Source of the DNA: CAWAMR01 sp963783095
GTDB taxonomy: Bacteria > Planctomycetota > Planctomycetia > Gemmatales > Gemmataceae
DNA length: 64,000 bases
Assembly: GCA_963783095.1 (NCBI GenBank)
Contig: CAWAMR010000014.1
Span: forward strand, 62,001-126,000
Reading direction: 5' to 3'
A program made the translations under genes and the position numbers. A model generated the notes under the pieces. It saw only the letters and a list, made by a program, of their open reading frames with translations, made no database searches and was not told the origin of the DNA. Each line of letters starts with the position of its first letter. Position 1 is the first letter of the stretch. Shown here piece after piece: positions 10,685-19,221 of this stretch.

Positions 10685-10915
10685 ACAAGCCTCCTCTGAA
10701 TACCGGGGTTCACCACTTGATGGCCCTTCGCGTCAGTCCAAGCGTTCTCCCCATCGTAGCTCGCGAAGACCTCCGCGTCGAGGAGACAGGGATAAAGGTC
10801 GATCTCCGCCCAAAACGCCTTCACGGCTTCAACGACGAAGCTGAGGAACTCGTCGTCGGAGAACAGCCTCGCGTTGAGCCGGATCCAGAACCTGGGGCGT
10901 GAGGGTCGACTCCAT
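10672..10915 (-). CDS. Small hypothetical protein (about 80 aa), probably frameshifted at its start
   Basis: The clearly protein-like part is FWIRLNARLFSDDEFLSF to the stop LVWTS at 10672, overlapping the next gene by 13 bases. There is no start close by in that frame. In another frame an ATG at 10915 has AGAGGA nine bases before it and reads MESTLTPQ, so an indel near 10890 in a C-run would join the two. The frame as sequenced is open to 11202, but that stretch contains a palindromic repeat (11021-11041) and does not look coding. Family unknown. Confidence 0.4.
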
Positions 10916-11020
10916 ACGGACGTTCCTCTTGCAACCCGACGCGGCGCAAGCTTTCCATAATAGTCTACCCGGCTCTGAGAGGGACCCGGCGAGGGTTCTG
11001 GCCACGCTGTCTGAGCGCAG

Positions 11021-11041
11021 CTTCGGTCCGCCCGACCGAAG
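11021..11041. repeat. Short palindromic element, copy 2
   Basis: Identical 21 bases to 6177-6197: stem CTTCGGTC / GACCGAAG, loop CGCCC. It lies between the divergent 10.9-kb and 11.1-kb genes. Confidence 0.55.
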
Positions 11042-11128
11042 CAGGTTGCGAGAGTGGCCCGGTAAACTGGCCCCACATTTGCTTCATCCTCCTGCGTGAA
11101 CGCATTCACTCTAAAAAGGAGATTTACC

Positions 11129-11350
11129 ATGAAGCTGTTCGGAGTTGTCCTCCTCGTTGCCGGCATCATCTGTTTCGCCATCCCGAGCTTTACCTTCTTC
11201 ACGAGGGATCGGGTGGTGGATACGGGCTACTTCCACATTGATGTATCGAAGCCCCATACGATTATCCTGAATCCAGGCGTCGGGCTTATCATGGTGGTAG
11301 CGGGAATCATCGTGCTGGCTCTGGGTCAACGAAAAAGTGCATCGCTTTAA
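11129..11350 (+). CDS. Small two-helix membrane protein (73 aa), paralogue 1
   Basis: ATG at 11129, eight bases after AAAAAGGAG, a strong Shine-Dalgarno that decides this start over the upstream GTG at 11096. Residues 1-22 (MKLFGVVLLVAGIICFAIPS) and 50-66 (VGLIMVVAGIIVLALG) are membrane helices; between them is a loop with FFTRDRVVDTGYFHIDVSK. I do not know its function. The next gene is a clear tandem duplicate with the same leader. Confidence 0.75.
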   Translation: MKLFGVVLLVAGIICFAIPSFTFFTRDRVVDTGYFHIDVSKPHTIILNPGVGLIMVVAGIIVLALGQRKSASL

Positions 11351-11459
11351 CTTGCAAGGGTAAAGCAGAAGTATCGCGGTCATTGAGATGCGTGGCCCAA
11401 ACTCGGCCCAAGATTTGCTCCCCTTCATCATCGACATTCAATCCAAAAGGAGATCAATC

Positions 11460-11663
11460 ATGATAGCTCTAGGCGTGATATTGCTGGCGATTGGCGTTAT
11501 TTGTTTCGCCATCCCGAGCGTGACGTTCTTCACTCAGAAGCGAGTGGCTGACGCCGGATTCTTCCACATCGACATATCCAAACCCCATACGATTTTCCTG
11601 AATCCGGGGATGGGTGCCATCATAATGGCGGCAGGTGTCATCGTCCTTCTTCTTGCCCGATAA
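11460..11663 (+). CDS. Small two-helix membrane protein (67 aa), paralogue 2
   Basis: ATG at 11460 with CCAAAAGGAG seven bases upstream. Same plan as the preceding gene: helix (MIALGVILLAIGVICFAIPS), loop FFTQKRVADAGFFHIDISK, PHTIFLNPGMG, then a second helix. The loop, the second helix entry and the ribosome-binding leader are all conserved between the two copies, so this is a tandem duplication that kept the translation signal. Function unknown; both would sit in the inner membrane with the loop on one side. Confidence 0.75.
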   Translation: MIALGVILLAIGVICFAIPSVTFFTQKRVADAGFFHIDISKPHTIFLNPGMGAIIMAAGVIVLLLAR

Positions 11664-11809
11664 TGTTTCGTGGGTGTCGGCACGTCAATTGCACGAATAA
11701 CTCGGAGCGGATTCAGTCCTTGAACAATTCGATTGTTTCTACTGGACTGATCGGCGATCTCTTGAAGGGAGATTGTTATGAACACGGTGAAGGAAAATGG
11801 TTACAACCC

Positions 11810-14338
11810 TCATCGTTCCCCTCCATCGCGCACGACCTGTCGCTGCTTTGTCTTGAACGTCTCCAATACCAATCCCGTTCGATGACTGTGCAGCGTGATT
11901 GCTCCCTGCGTTGCCGTGGACCACAATGCGATTCGCCGGGCTAGATACGCCTTCTCGCCATCGGTTGGTTCCTCACGCAATTCCTCGCAAACGATCGCAA
12001 CCTTCGGCATGCCCAGGTAATCAAGGCAGGTGTGTTGGAAGTGGAACTCCCATGATGCGGAGCCATCAAGACATCGACGCTCATGGGCGGAAGACTCAAG
12101 ACCCGCGCAAGTCCCGGCCCACTCAGATCACCCGTCAAAAGGATTCGCTGTTTGAAATGCTGCACCAGCAGCACCATGCTGCGCGGATTTTCATCCGGTC
12201 CCGGTATGCCTTCCAAGGGCGGATGCAATAGGGTGATTTCGACTTCGCCCGCCCGAAAAGCATCGCCGGATTGCGCTACTCGTATCGGAATACCTCGGCG
12301 ATGAAGCAGTTCCTGAACGACCCGGACTCCCGGTCGGTCCTTATCGAAGAAACTGGGTGTAACAGTAACTTGCCCGATCGCAAAACGCTCAAGCAGAGCC
12401 GGCAAACCGTTGAAGTGATCCAGATCGGCATGAGAAAGAAACACCTCGTCGATGTGATGGATACTGCGCGACCAGAGAAACGGTGCAATGTGCCGACGAG
12501 TCGTTTCGGAACCGGCCAGCGAACCAGCGTCGTAAAGCAGCGTTCGACCGTCCGGAGTTTCCAAAAGCGTACAACCTCCATGCCCGACCGCGATGAATGT
12601 GACCCGCAACTCATCCGGAGCCGGGCGAATCGACATCAACAGCAACCCAACACAACTCCACACTCCAAGCAAAGCCAGCCAGCTTGAGGCACGCCTGGGT
12701 AACGCGCAGAAGCGGCGTTTCATCTCCCAGATGGGGCCGGGCCAGCCAGACAAAGCCAGCTGCATAAAACCCGATCAACCACCATTCCGGAATCTGACCG
12801 ACATAAACATGACTGATCGGCAACGAATCGGCACGCAATACGATCCATTCACAGCCGGCGATGCACTGGCTCGTTATCCAGGCGAACGGAAAGGCAAGCC
12901 AACTGCTGACGGCACCGATTATCAACAGCATAAAACCGAAGAGCAAGGCGAACGAAGTCAGCAGAACCAGCGGGGGTCCGATCAAGAATCCGGCAAGGGA
13001 GAGCATGTTCTGCCAGTACATGACTTGCGGAGCCAGTGCGATTCCGAGAACCAGCGTGATCAGATACAGTTGCGCAATCGCGCAGACGGCACTCGAATCA
13101 TCCGAACGATCATCGGCCGGCTTTCGTCGATGAGTTGTTCCAGAGGTGTTGGTTCGCGTGCTGGAAACCAGCGCGGCATTCCCCAAATCAACACCGCGAC
13201 CGCCAAGAAAGAAAGCTGAAACCCAGCTGTAAACAGGTCGGTCGGCTGCAAGAACAACACAACCAGCCAGGCAAGAGCAAACGTATTTGCGGGCAGGGCA
13301 TGTTTCCGGAGCACGATCCCGACCGCGACCGCGCTGACCATGACTGCTGCGCGCATTGCGGAAGGCCGGCCCCCCGTCATCAGCGCGTAGGCCAGCACCA
13401 GTGAGGCGATCACCAGTGCAGCGCGACGTCGCCTGATTCCCATCACCCGAACCAGCATCCAGAAGAAACCAGCGAGTAAGACAAGATGCTGTCCCGAAAT
13501 GGCAAGGACGTGAATGACGCCGGTGCGGATGTACTTTTCCCAGTCGTCGCGAGTCATGGTGGAACCATCGCCGAGCAAGAGCGCGCGGCGACGCCGGCCG
13601 TCTCAACGGGAAGATGTGTTTGCAAAGTTCGCTGGCCCCAGCTGCGCACAACGGCCAGCCAGCCGAACAGCAATGAGCGCAACCTTCGGCAATTCGCACC
13701 ACCCCATCGGCAGTTTTGCGAACGCGAATCTCGGCCCGGATGCGCTGATCGAGCAATACCAATGCGCGATCCCATTCGCCCGGATTGGCGGGCGGCTCGG
13801 GCCGACTGAGCCAGCCGACACATTCGATCTGATCGCCGTTGTGCAAATCCGGCAATTCACCATCGACATAGAACTTCGCTTTGCCGGATGCGGCAACCCA
13901 AGTCCCTCCCTGTTCGACGGCGGTTACTTCGAGAATAGCAGAAGAGGGGTCTTTGCAAGGAGCCGAGATCAGCGGGTCGTGTTTTGCGTGATAGATGCGC
14001 ACCGGTTCTTCGTCGAGAGTTCCGCGAACATGAACGAGAAACGCTTTTTCTGTGGTCCAGTTACCGATGTCATCGTCGGGAAAACGATTTCGCCAGTCGT
14101 GATGATAGACTGCCCCAACGCCGGCACTTCCAGCCCAAAGATAGAGTACGGCGCGGGTCGTTCGGCCCCCGGCGAGGTCAACTACGAAGACGGCAAGACA
14201 GATAACCGCGGCGACAGAACTGAAAAGAAAAGGAATGGCAAAGTAGCGATCGGCAACGATTCCCGCGGTAAACGCCGGCGCTGCCGGCACCAACGGCGCA
14301 TATCCCAGCGACGGGAAAAGGAGGGACAAGTGGGACAT
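11810..14338 (-). CDS. comEC: ComEC/Rec2-type DNA internalisation protein, frameshifted
   Basis: Three ComEC parts appear in order on the minus strand. From ATG 14338: two membrane helices and the DUF4131/OB-like N-domain (EVTAVEQGGTWVAASGKAKF, NGDQIECVGWLSRP). After a shift near 13620: the competence domain with GVIHVLAISGQHLVLLAGFF and LMTGGRPSAMRAAVM. After further shifts near 13090 and 12680: a metallo-beta-lactamase domain with FIAVGHGGCTLLETPDGRT, SHADLDHFNGL (zinc ligands HxDxDH) and MAPHHGSSTSN. After the last shift near 12020: KVAIVCEELREEPTDGEKAY to the stop at 11810. It would form the inner-membrane channel for single-stranded DNA uptake. No other competence gene is nearby. At least four indels; the domains are complete. 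Confidence 0.85.
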
Positions 14339-14388
14339 GCATGGCTGGGAGTAAATGCCAAATAATGACGCCAGATAACAAACTTCGG

Positions 14389-14548
14389 ATCGCGACACTT
14401 TTGTCGCGATTTCTGTCGCGATTGGCAATTTTGTACCAATCTAGGCTTTGAATCGCGACACTTTGTCGCGATTTCTGTCGCGATTGGCAAATTTGTACCA
14501 ATCTAGGCTTTGAATCGCGACACTTTGTCGCGATTTCTGTCGCGATTG
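14389..14548. repeat. Tandem array of 62-63-bp units rich in TCGCGA palindromes
   Basis: Units start at 14389, 14452 and 14514, the last being a partial copy. Each begins ATCGCGACAC, has an inverted pair TCGCGACA / TGTCGCGA around a few T-rich bases, a third TGTCGCGA, and then (in the two full copies) TTGTACCAATCTAGGC. This gives nine TCGCGA sites in 160 bp. It fills the space between the comEC start (14338) and the end of the winged-helix gene (14558), i.e. the comEC promoter region. There are no unique spacers, so it is not a CRISPR array. Confidence 0.8.
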
Positions 14549-14557
14549 ACCAGGCAG

Positions 14558-14830
14558 TCACCGCACGACCTCATAAGCCGTGGCTTTCCCACTGCCGCGA
14601 CGGCGAAGCAGCCCAAGATCCACGAATCTTTTGAGATGCCGTTGTGCCTTACGTGCGTCATAACCCATTATCTTGGCATAGCTTGCCTTTGAGATCGTGT
14701 CGAGCGTTGTAATCTGGGTCCAACCAGCCCGTTCGTCTTCGTTCAGCGACTTGAATATCTCAGGGGGCGTGCCAGTCTGCCTCGGTCGGCTTCTTAAATT
14801 GAATTCGCACGTGGACGTCCATTGTTTCAC
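14558..14830 (-). CDS. Winged-helix protein (about 90 aa)
   Basis: Residues 42-90 (TLDTISKASYAKIMGYDARK, then AQRHLKRFVDLGLLRRRGSG and KATAYEVV) form a winged helix with a basic wing, as in DNA-binding domains. The GTG at 14830 overlaps the upstream stop as GTGA. An alternative ATG at 14822 in another frame reads MDVHVRIQFKKPTEADWH and runs into the C-run at 14765-14769, after which it would join this frame by one base; I think that is the real N-terminus. It is coupled with the next gene and followed by the TCGCGA array, a candidate binding site. Confidence 0.6.
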   Translation of the reverse strand: MKQWTSTCEFNLRSRPRQTGTPPEIFKSLNEDERAGWTQITTLDTISKASYAKIMGYDARKAQRHLKRFVDLGLLRRRGSGKATAYEVVR

Positions 14831-15294
14831 TCCCCTTCGGAGTATTCGGCGTCGCGGTCTTCGTCCGGATCGTCTGCGAACGGTTCACTCGCCGCTACAT
14901 CGCAGATGCGACGATACAATTCCTCATTGACATGGTTTGCATCCAGATCGGCAAGCAGAACTTCGTCTTCATTCACCCATCGCTCGAGATACCCTTCACT
15001 CCAAAGCCAAAGCAACAGTTTACGATCCGCATCGAGTTCCGACACGCGCTTGGAGCACAATGACTGAATCGTGTGCGCGAAGGCATCGAAAAAAATGGAC
15101 TGCTCGTTCTGCAATTGATCCTTGAATTCTTCCCAGACATCTTTGAGATTGGAATCGTCTCCGCTCTGGCGACAGTTATCGGGCAGGGCCTTGATGTCGG
15201 CGATGACGACAGCAACGAGGCCGTTGTACATGCTTTCGGCGAGTTGTTTGACCAACGCCAGGCGATCGCTATCGAGGTTTCCAATTTCAGCCAT
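14827..15294 (-). CDS. Hypothetical acidic protein (155 aa)
   Basis: I chose the ATG at 15294 (MAEIGNLDSDRLALVKQL), with GAGG nine bases upstream; the frame is open further back to 15510 but that part has poor coding character. The product is acidic and helical: ADIKALPDNCRQSGDD, KDVWEEFKDQLQNEQSIFFD, and an Asp/Glu-rich tail DPDEDRDAEYSEGE. The stop overlaps the start of the winged-helix gene, so the two are likely co-translated. Family not recognised; an acidic partner for the basic winged-helix protein is conceivable but only inferred. Confidence 0.6.
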   Translation of the reverse strand: MAEIGNLDSDRLALVKQLAESMYNGLVAVVIADIKALPDNCRQSGDDSNLKDVWEEFKDQLQNEQSIFFDAFAHTIQSLCSKRVSELDADRKLLLWLWSEGYLERWVNEDEVLLADLDANHVNEELYRRICDVAASEPFADDPDEDRDAEYSEGE

Positions 15295-15765
15295 TACACG
15301 GCCCTCCTCATGATGCGCGCATCGGCGGCTTTCCAGAGGTCGGCTTCGAAGCCGAGGTCGTTGCCGTTGCGGGGTGAAGGTGTTGAATCTTATGCCATTC
15401 CACGATTCCGGCCCTATGGGCGTAATGTGGCTGAAGAGAGTTTGAATGATGGATTGTATTCTATTTCTGATGTGGAAAACCATCACGGTAGTTAGGGATT
15501 TGCCTCGCATTTATTCGGTTTGATTGTTTCCGATCCGCTCATATTGTTTAAGGTGCTCGCGGAGCACGCTATAATTGCTTTGGTGTGTATTGTTACGACT
15601 ATCGACATTCCACCGTCACGGGCGGGACGAACGTCTCACCGATGTCTACGCGGCGAAACCGATCCCGGCGATTTTGGCCTGATGAAATGCTGCGCTGAGC
15701 AGGATTCCGGGTACATTCGGAGATTTGATGTGGCGTCCACAGCTGTGAACTATTCCTATCACTCC
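15295..15765. other. 471-bp divergent intergenic region
   Basis: Lies between the minus-strand acidic-protein gene and the plus-strand DUF1549 gene and must hold both promoters. It contains an A/T-rich stretch around 15440-15580. Open frames cross it on both strands but have no ribosome-binding sites or recognisable protein features. I could not pick a convincing promoter. Confidence 0.5.
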
Positions 15766-17799
15766 ATGCGATTGCTCTTACTCATCAGCGCTTTGACCTT
15801 CGTGGTACCGGCGTTTGCCGCCGAGCCAGCCCCGCACTGGTCGTTGCGCCCGCGCACGCGACCTGCTGTGCCCGACGTGCCAAGACCAAAATTCATCATC
15901 CGAAGCCCGGTGGACGCCTTCATCCTCGCCAAACTTCAAAAGGAAGGACTGTCACCGGCACCCGAGGCTGACCGGGCCACTCTCATCCGTCGCGTGACAT
16001 TCGACCTGATCGGCCTGCCGCCGACGCCCGCCGAGATCGAAGCATTCGTGAAGGACACCGATCCGAACGCTTACGAGAGGGTAGTCGATCGGCTGCTCGC
16101 GAGCGCCCATTATGGCGAGAAATGGGGTAGACATTGGCTGGACCTTGTGCGCTATTCCGAAACGGAGGGGTTCGAGTACGACCGCTACCGCTCGGGTGCG
16201 TGGCGCTACCGCGATTACATCATTACCTCGTTCAACGACGACAAGCCCTTCGACCGATTCGTTATGGAACAACTGGCGGGCGATGAACTCGCCGAAACCC
16301 TCGAAACAGCGAAAGCAGATGAGCGAAGTCGCGGACAGAACAAACCTGATGGCGACACTTTGCGAATCGCGGCCGGGTTTCACCGCCTCGGCCCGGTGCG
16401 CCGAAATGCCGGGAACCAGGAACTTGCGTTTAGCCGAACTGAAGTGTTGACCGAAATGGCCGACTCGGCCGGGGCTGTGTTCCTCGGTTTGACGGTCGCC
16501 TGCGCCCGCTGCCACGACCACAAGTTCGACGAGATCTCGCTGGAGGATTATTACCGCTTCCAGGCGTTTTGGGCGGCAACTCACGAGCACGACATTGTGA
16601 AGGCAAGTCCCGCCGAGCAGACCGCGTGGAAGGAGAAGACCGGCCAAATTCAGGCAGAGATCAAGCAATTGCAGAAGTCGATGGCCGGCCTGGTCGGCAA
16701 CGCGCGATTGCAAGCTGAAGAGAAATTGAAGGGGCTGGAAGAACATCTTCCGCCGCCGCTTCCTGCCGTCAGCACGGTTCGGAATGTTGCATCGCAGCGG
16801 ACCACGATCCATGTACTTAAGCGTGGCAATTCCGACAAAAAGGGACTGGAAGTCGGCCCGAAGTTGCTCGACATCGGGTTCACGGGGAAGATCGCGAGCT
16901 TGCCCGCCGACGCCGCGAATCCGCGAACGGTCCTCGCCCGTGCGCTGATCCACCCGGACAACCCGCTCGTGGCGCGCGTGCTGGTAAACCGCATCTGGCA
17001 GTGGCACTTCGGTATTGGGATTGTGGATACGGCGAACGACTTCGGGGCCAACGGCGGCCGACCGAGCCATCCGGAACTACTCGACTGGCTCGCGAGCGAA
17101 CTGGTGAACCCGGAGAAGCAACGATCCGTCGACCGCCGTGCCTGGAGCGTCAAGCACATCCACAGGCTGATTGTGTTGAGCAGCACTTATCGCCAGGCAT
17201 CAAAACATCCCGATGTGAAGACTGGAGCCGTGAAAGATCCATCGACTCGGCTGCTCTGGCGCTTCCCGCCACGCCGGCTTACCGCAGAGGAAGTTCGCGA
17301 CTCAATGCTCATGCTTTCCGGCCGACTGAATCTCAAGGCGGGTGGGCCGAGCGTGGTCATTCCGATCGACAATGACCTCGTCAAGTTACTCTACACACCG
17401 TCGCAATGGACGGTCACGCCCGATCCCAGGGAACACGATCGACGCTCGATCTACCTGTTCGCGAAGCGGAACATTCAACTCCCGTTCATGGGAGCATTCG
17501 ACCAGCCCGACGCGACGACGAGTTGTTCCCGACGCGAGTCGAGTACGCACGCTTTGCAGGCGCTCGAACTGCTCAACGGGACGCTGGCGAATAACCTTGC
17601 GGGCGCGTTCGCCGAACGGATCCGAAAGCAGGCCGGTACCGACTCCGCGGCCCAGGTTGAACTCGCCTATCAACTGGCAACCGGTCGGCCACCGAATCCA
17701 AAAGAGAAGGAACGGGCCATCGCCTTCCTGAAAACGGGATCGCTCAAAGAGTTCGCCCTCGCTGTCTATAACCTTAACGCGTTTCTTTACGTGAACTGA
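15766..17799 (+). CDS. DUF1549/DUF1553 domain protein (planctomycete PSD1-type, haem motif)
   Basis: The ATG at 15766 gives a signal peptide (MRLLLLISALTFVVPAFAAE), so I prefer it to the longer open frame from 15520. After SPVDAFILAKL comes DUF1549 (about residues 50-260: RRVTFDLIGLPPTPAEI, GRHWLDLVRYSETEG, VACARCHDHKFDEIS with a CxxCH haem-type motif). From about residue 370 is DUF1553 (NPRTVLARALIHPDNPLVAR, VNRIWQWHFGIGIV, HIHRLIVLSSTYRQ, FDQPDATTSCSRRESST). It is 677 aa, unbroken, and exported. These proteins are encoded next to DUF1501 proteins across Planctomycetes and may be part of a secreted redox/degradation system; substrate unknown. The DUF1501 gene follows after two bases. Confidence 0.9.
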   Translation: MRLLLLISALTFVVPAFAAEPAPHWSLRPRTRPAVPDVPRPKFIIRSPVDAFILAKLQKEGLSPAPEADRATLIRRVTFDLIGLPPTPAEIEAFVKDTDPNAYERVVDRLLASAHYGEKWGRHWLDLVRYSETEGFEYDRYRSGAWRYRDYIITSFNDDKPFDRFVMEQLAGDELAETLETAKADERSRGQNKPDGDTLRIAAGFHRLGPVRRNAGNQELAFSRTEVLTEMADSAGAVFLGLTVACARCHDHKFDEISLEDYYRFQAFWAATHEHDIVKASPAEQTAWKEKTGQIQAEIKQLQKSMAGLVGNARLQAEEKLKGLEEHLPPPLPAVSTVRNVASQRTTIHVLKRGNSDKKGLEVGPKLLDIGFTGKIASLPADAANPRTVLARALIHPDNPLVARVLVNRIWQWHFGIGIVDTANDFGANGGRPSHPELLDWLASELVNPEKQRSVDRRAWSVKHIHRLIVLSSTYRQASKHPDVKTGAVKDPSTRLLWRFPPRRLTAEEVRDSMLMLSGRLNLKAGGPSVVIPIDNDLVKLLYTPSQWTVTPDPREHDRRSIYLFAKRNIQLPFMGAFDQPDATTSCSRRESSTHALQALELLNGTLANNLAGAFAERIRKQAGTDSAAQVELAYQLATGRPPNPKEKERAIAFLKTGSLKEFALAVYNLNAFLYVN

Positions 17800-17801
17800 C
17801 C

Positions 17802-19201
17802 ATGCACCACTCGTTTGTTCAGAATCGCCGCGAGTTCTTGACCACAGCGTTTGGCGGGTTCAGCTCGCTGGCGCTGGTCGATCTGCTCCGTGCCGAAAAC
17901 GGTAAACTCGACCCCCTTGCACCCAGGAAACCGCACTTTGAGCCGAAAGCCAGGAGCGTCATCTTCTTGTTCATGGCGGGTGGCCCATCCCATGTCGACA
18001 CCTTCGATCCCAAACCGCTGTTGAACAAACTCAATGGACAGTCTCGTCCGCCTGAGTTCGGCGAAGCCAAGTATCAGTTCGTGCCGAAAGGAGCGAAGTT
18101 GCTCAGCTCCACTCGGAAGTTTGCCAAGCACGGAAAAAGCGGAGTTGAGGTGTCGGACCTGTTCCCACATACCGCCAGGTGCATCGACGACATTGCCGTG
18201 ATTCGATCTTGTTACTGCGACAAGGTAGTCCACTCCGCAGCGCAGTACGAGCTGTTCACCGGGCGCGTGGTTCCGGGGTTCCCGAGCGCTGGGTCGTGGG
18301 TTGTTTATGGGCTGGGATCGCAGAGCCAAGCGCTGCCGGGCTATGTCGTCCTGCCCGATCCGCATGGGGCAATCGAAGCCGGGCAGCCGATGTATGCCAA
18401 CGGGTTCTTGCCAGCCGTTTATCAGCCCACGATGCTTGGCAGCGGCTCGCGCCCATCCGAAACCTCGATCTCCCATCAGACATCACCCGGGAAGAACGGC
18501 AGAAGACCGTCCGGTTGATTCATGACCTGAACGAGGCCAACGACCCCGAGGACGCCGAGTTCGCCGCGCGCATCCGCTCCTACGACCTCGCATTCAAGAT
18601 GCAGACCGAAGCGCCGGAATTGTTCGACTTGACGCGCGAGAAGAAAGAAACGCTCGATCTTTACGGAGTCGGCACGAAGCCAACCGACGACTACGGTCGG
18701 CGCTGCCTGCTCGCTCGCCGGCTGGTGGAGAAGGGTGTGCGATTTGTGGTCGTGGTCAGCGGCGGCGGGCCAGGGAACATGCAGTGGGATGCCCACAAGG
18801 ACATCGACGAGAACCACAAGCGGATGGCCTCGCAAACGGATAGACCCGTCGCGGGGCTGCTGACCGACCTGAAGCGGCGGGGAATGCTCGATTCCACGCT
18901 CGTACTCTGGGGCGGGGAGTTTGGGCGATCGCCGGAGGCAGAGAACGGGGCGGGCCGCGACCACCACAACCTCGGCTTCACGATGTGGCTCGCGGGCGGC
19001 GGGGTGAAGGGCGGGCAAGCGGTTGGCGCAACTGATGACATCGGTCTTCGCGCGGTCGAGGAACCCTACCACGTTCGCGACGTCCACACCACGATTCTGC
19101 ATCAACTCGGTCTCGATCAAGAGAAGCTGACCTACCCGCACCTCGGCCGGCGCGAACGGCTGACGCTGGTTGAGGGAAAGATCATCCGGCAGATTGTCTG
19201 A
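17802..19201 (+). CDS. DUF1501 family protein, frameshifted
   Basis: ATG at 17802, two bases after the DUF1549 stop, so one operon. The N-terminus NRREFLTTAFGGFSSLAL resembles a Tat-type leader (RRE-F). The first part has VIFLFMAGGPSHVDTFDPKP and the middle GRVVPGFPSAGSWVVYGLGS. One indel near 18440 moves the rest (LPSDITREERQKTVRLIHDL, ARRLVEKGVRFVVVV, STLVLWGGEFGRSPE, GRDHHNLGFTMWLAGGGVKG) to another frame. This is the whole DUF1501 fold, which belongs to the alkaline phosphatase/sulfatase superfamily. The active-site Ser/Thr typical of sulfatases is not evident, so activity is unknown. Confidence 0.88.
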
Positions 19202-19221
19202 CGTGGCCGCTGTTCCGTTTG

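Noticed and set aside
11777..11884. 35-codon plus-strand frame with GGGAG upstream
   Set aside because: It overlaps the 3' end of comEC antisense and has no family; the evidence is too weak to list as a gene.
14389..14548. Possible CRISPR array or comEC coding extension
   Set aside because: Units are full tandem duplications without unique spacers; the frame through them repeats Arg/Lys-rich peptides and lies upstream of a good comEC start.
15520..15765. N-terminal extension of the DUF1549 protein
   Set aside because: A signal peptide begins exactly at the ATG 15766; the extra residues have no protein character.
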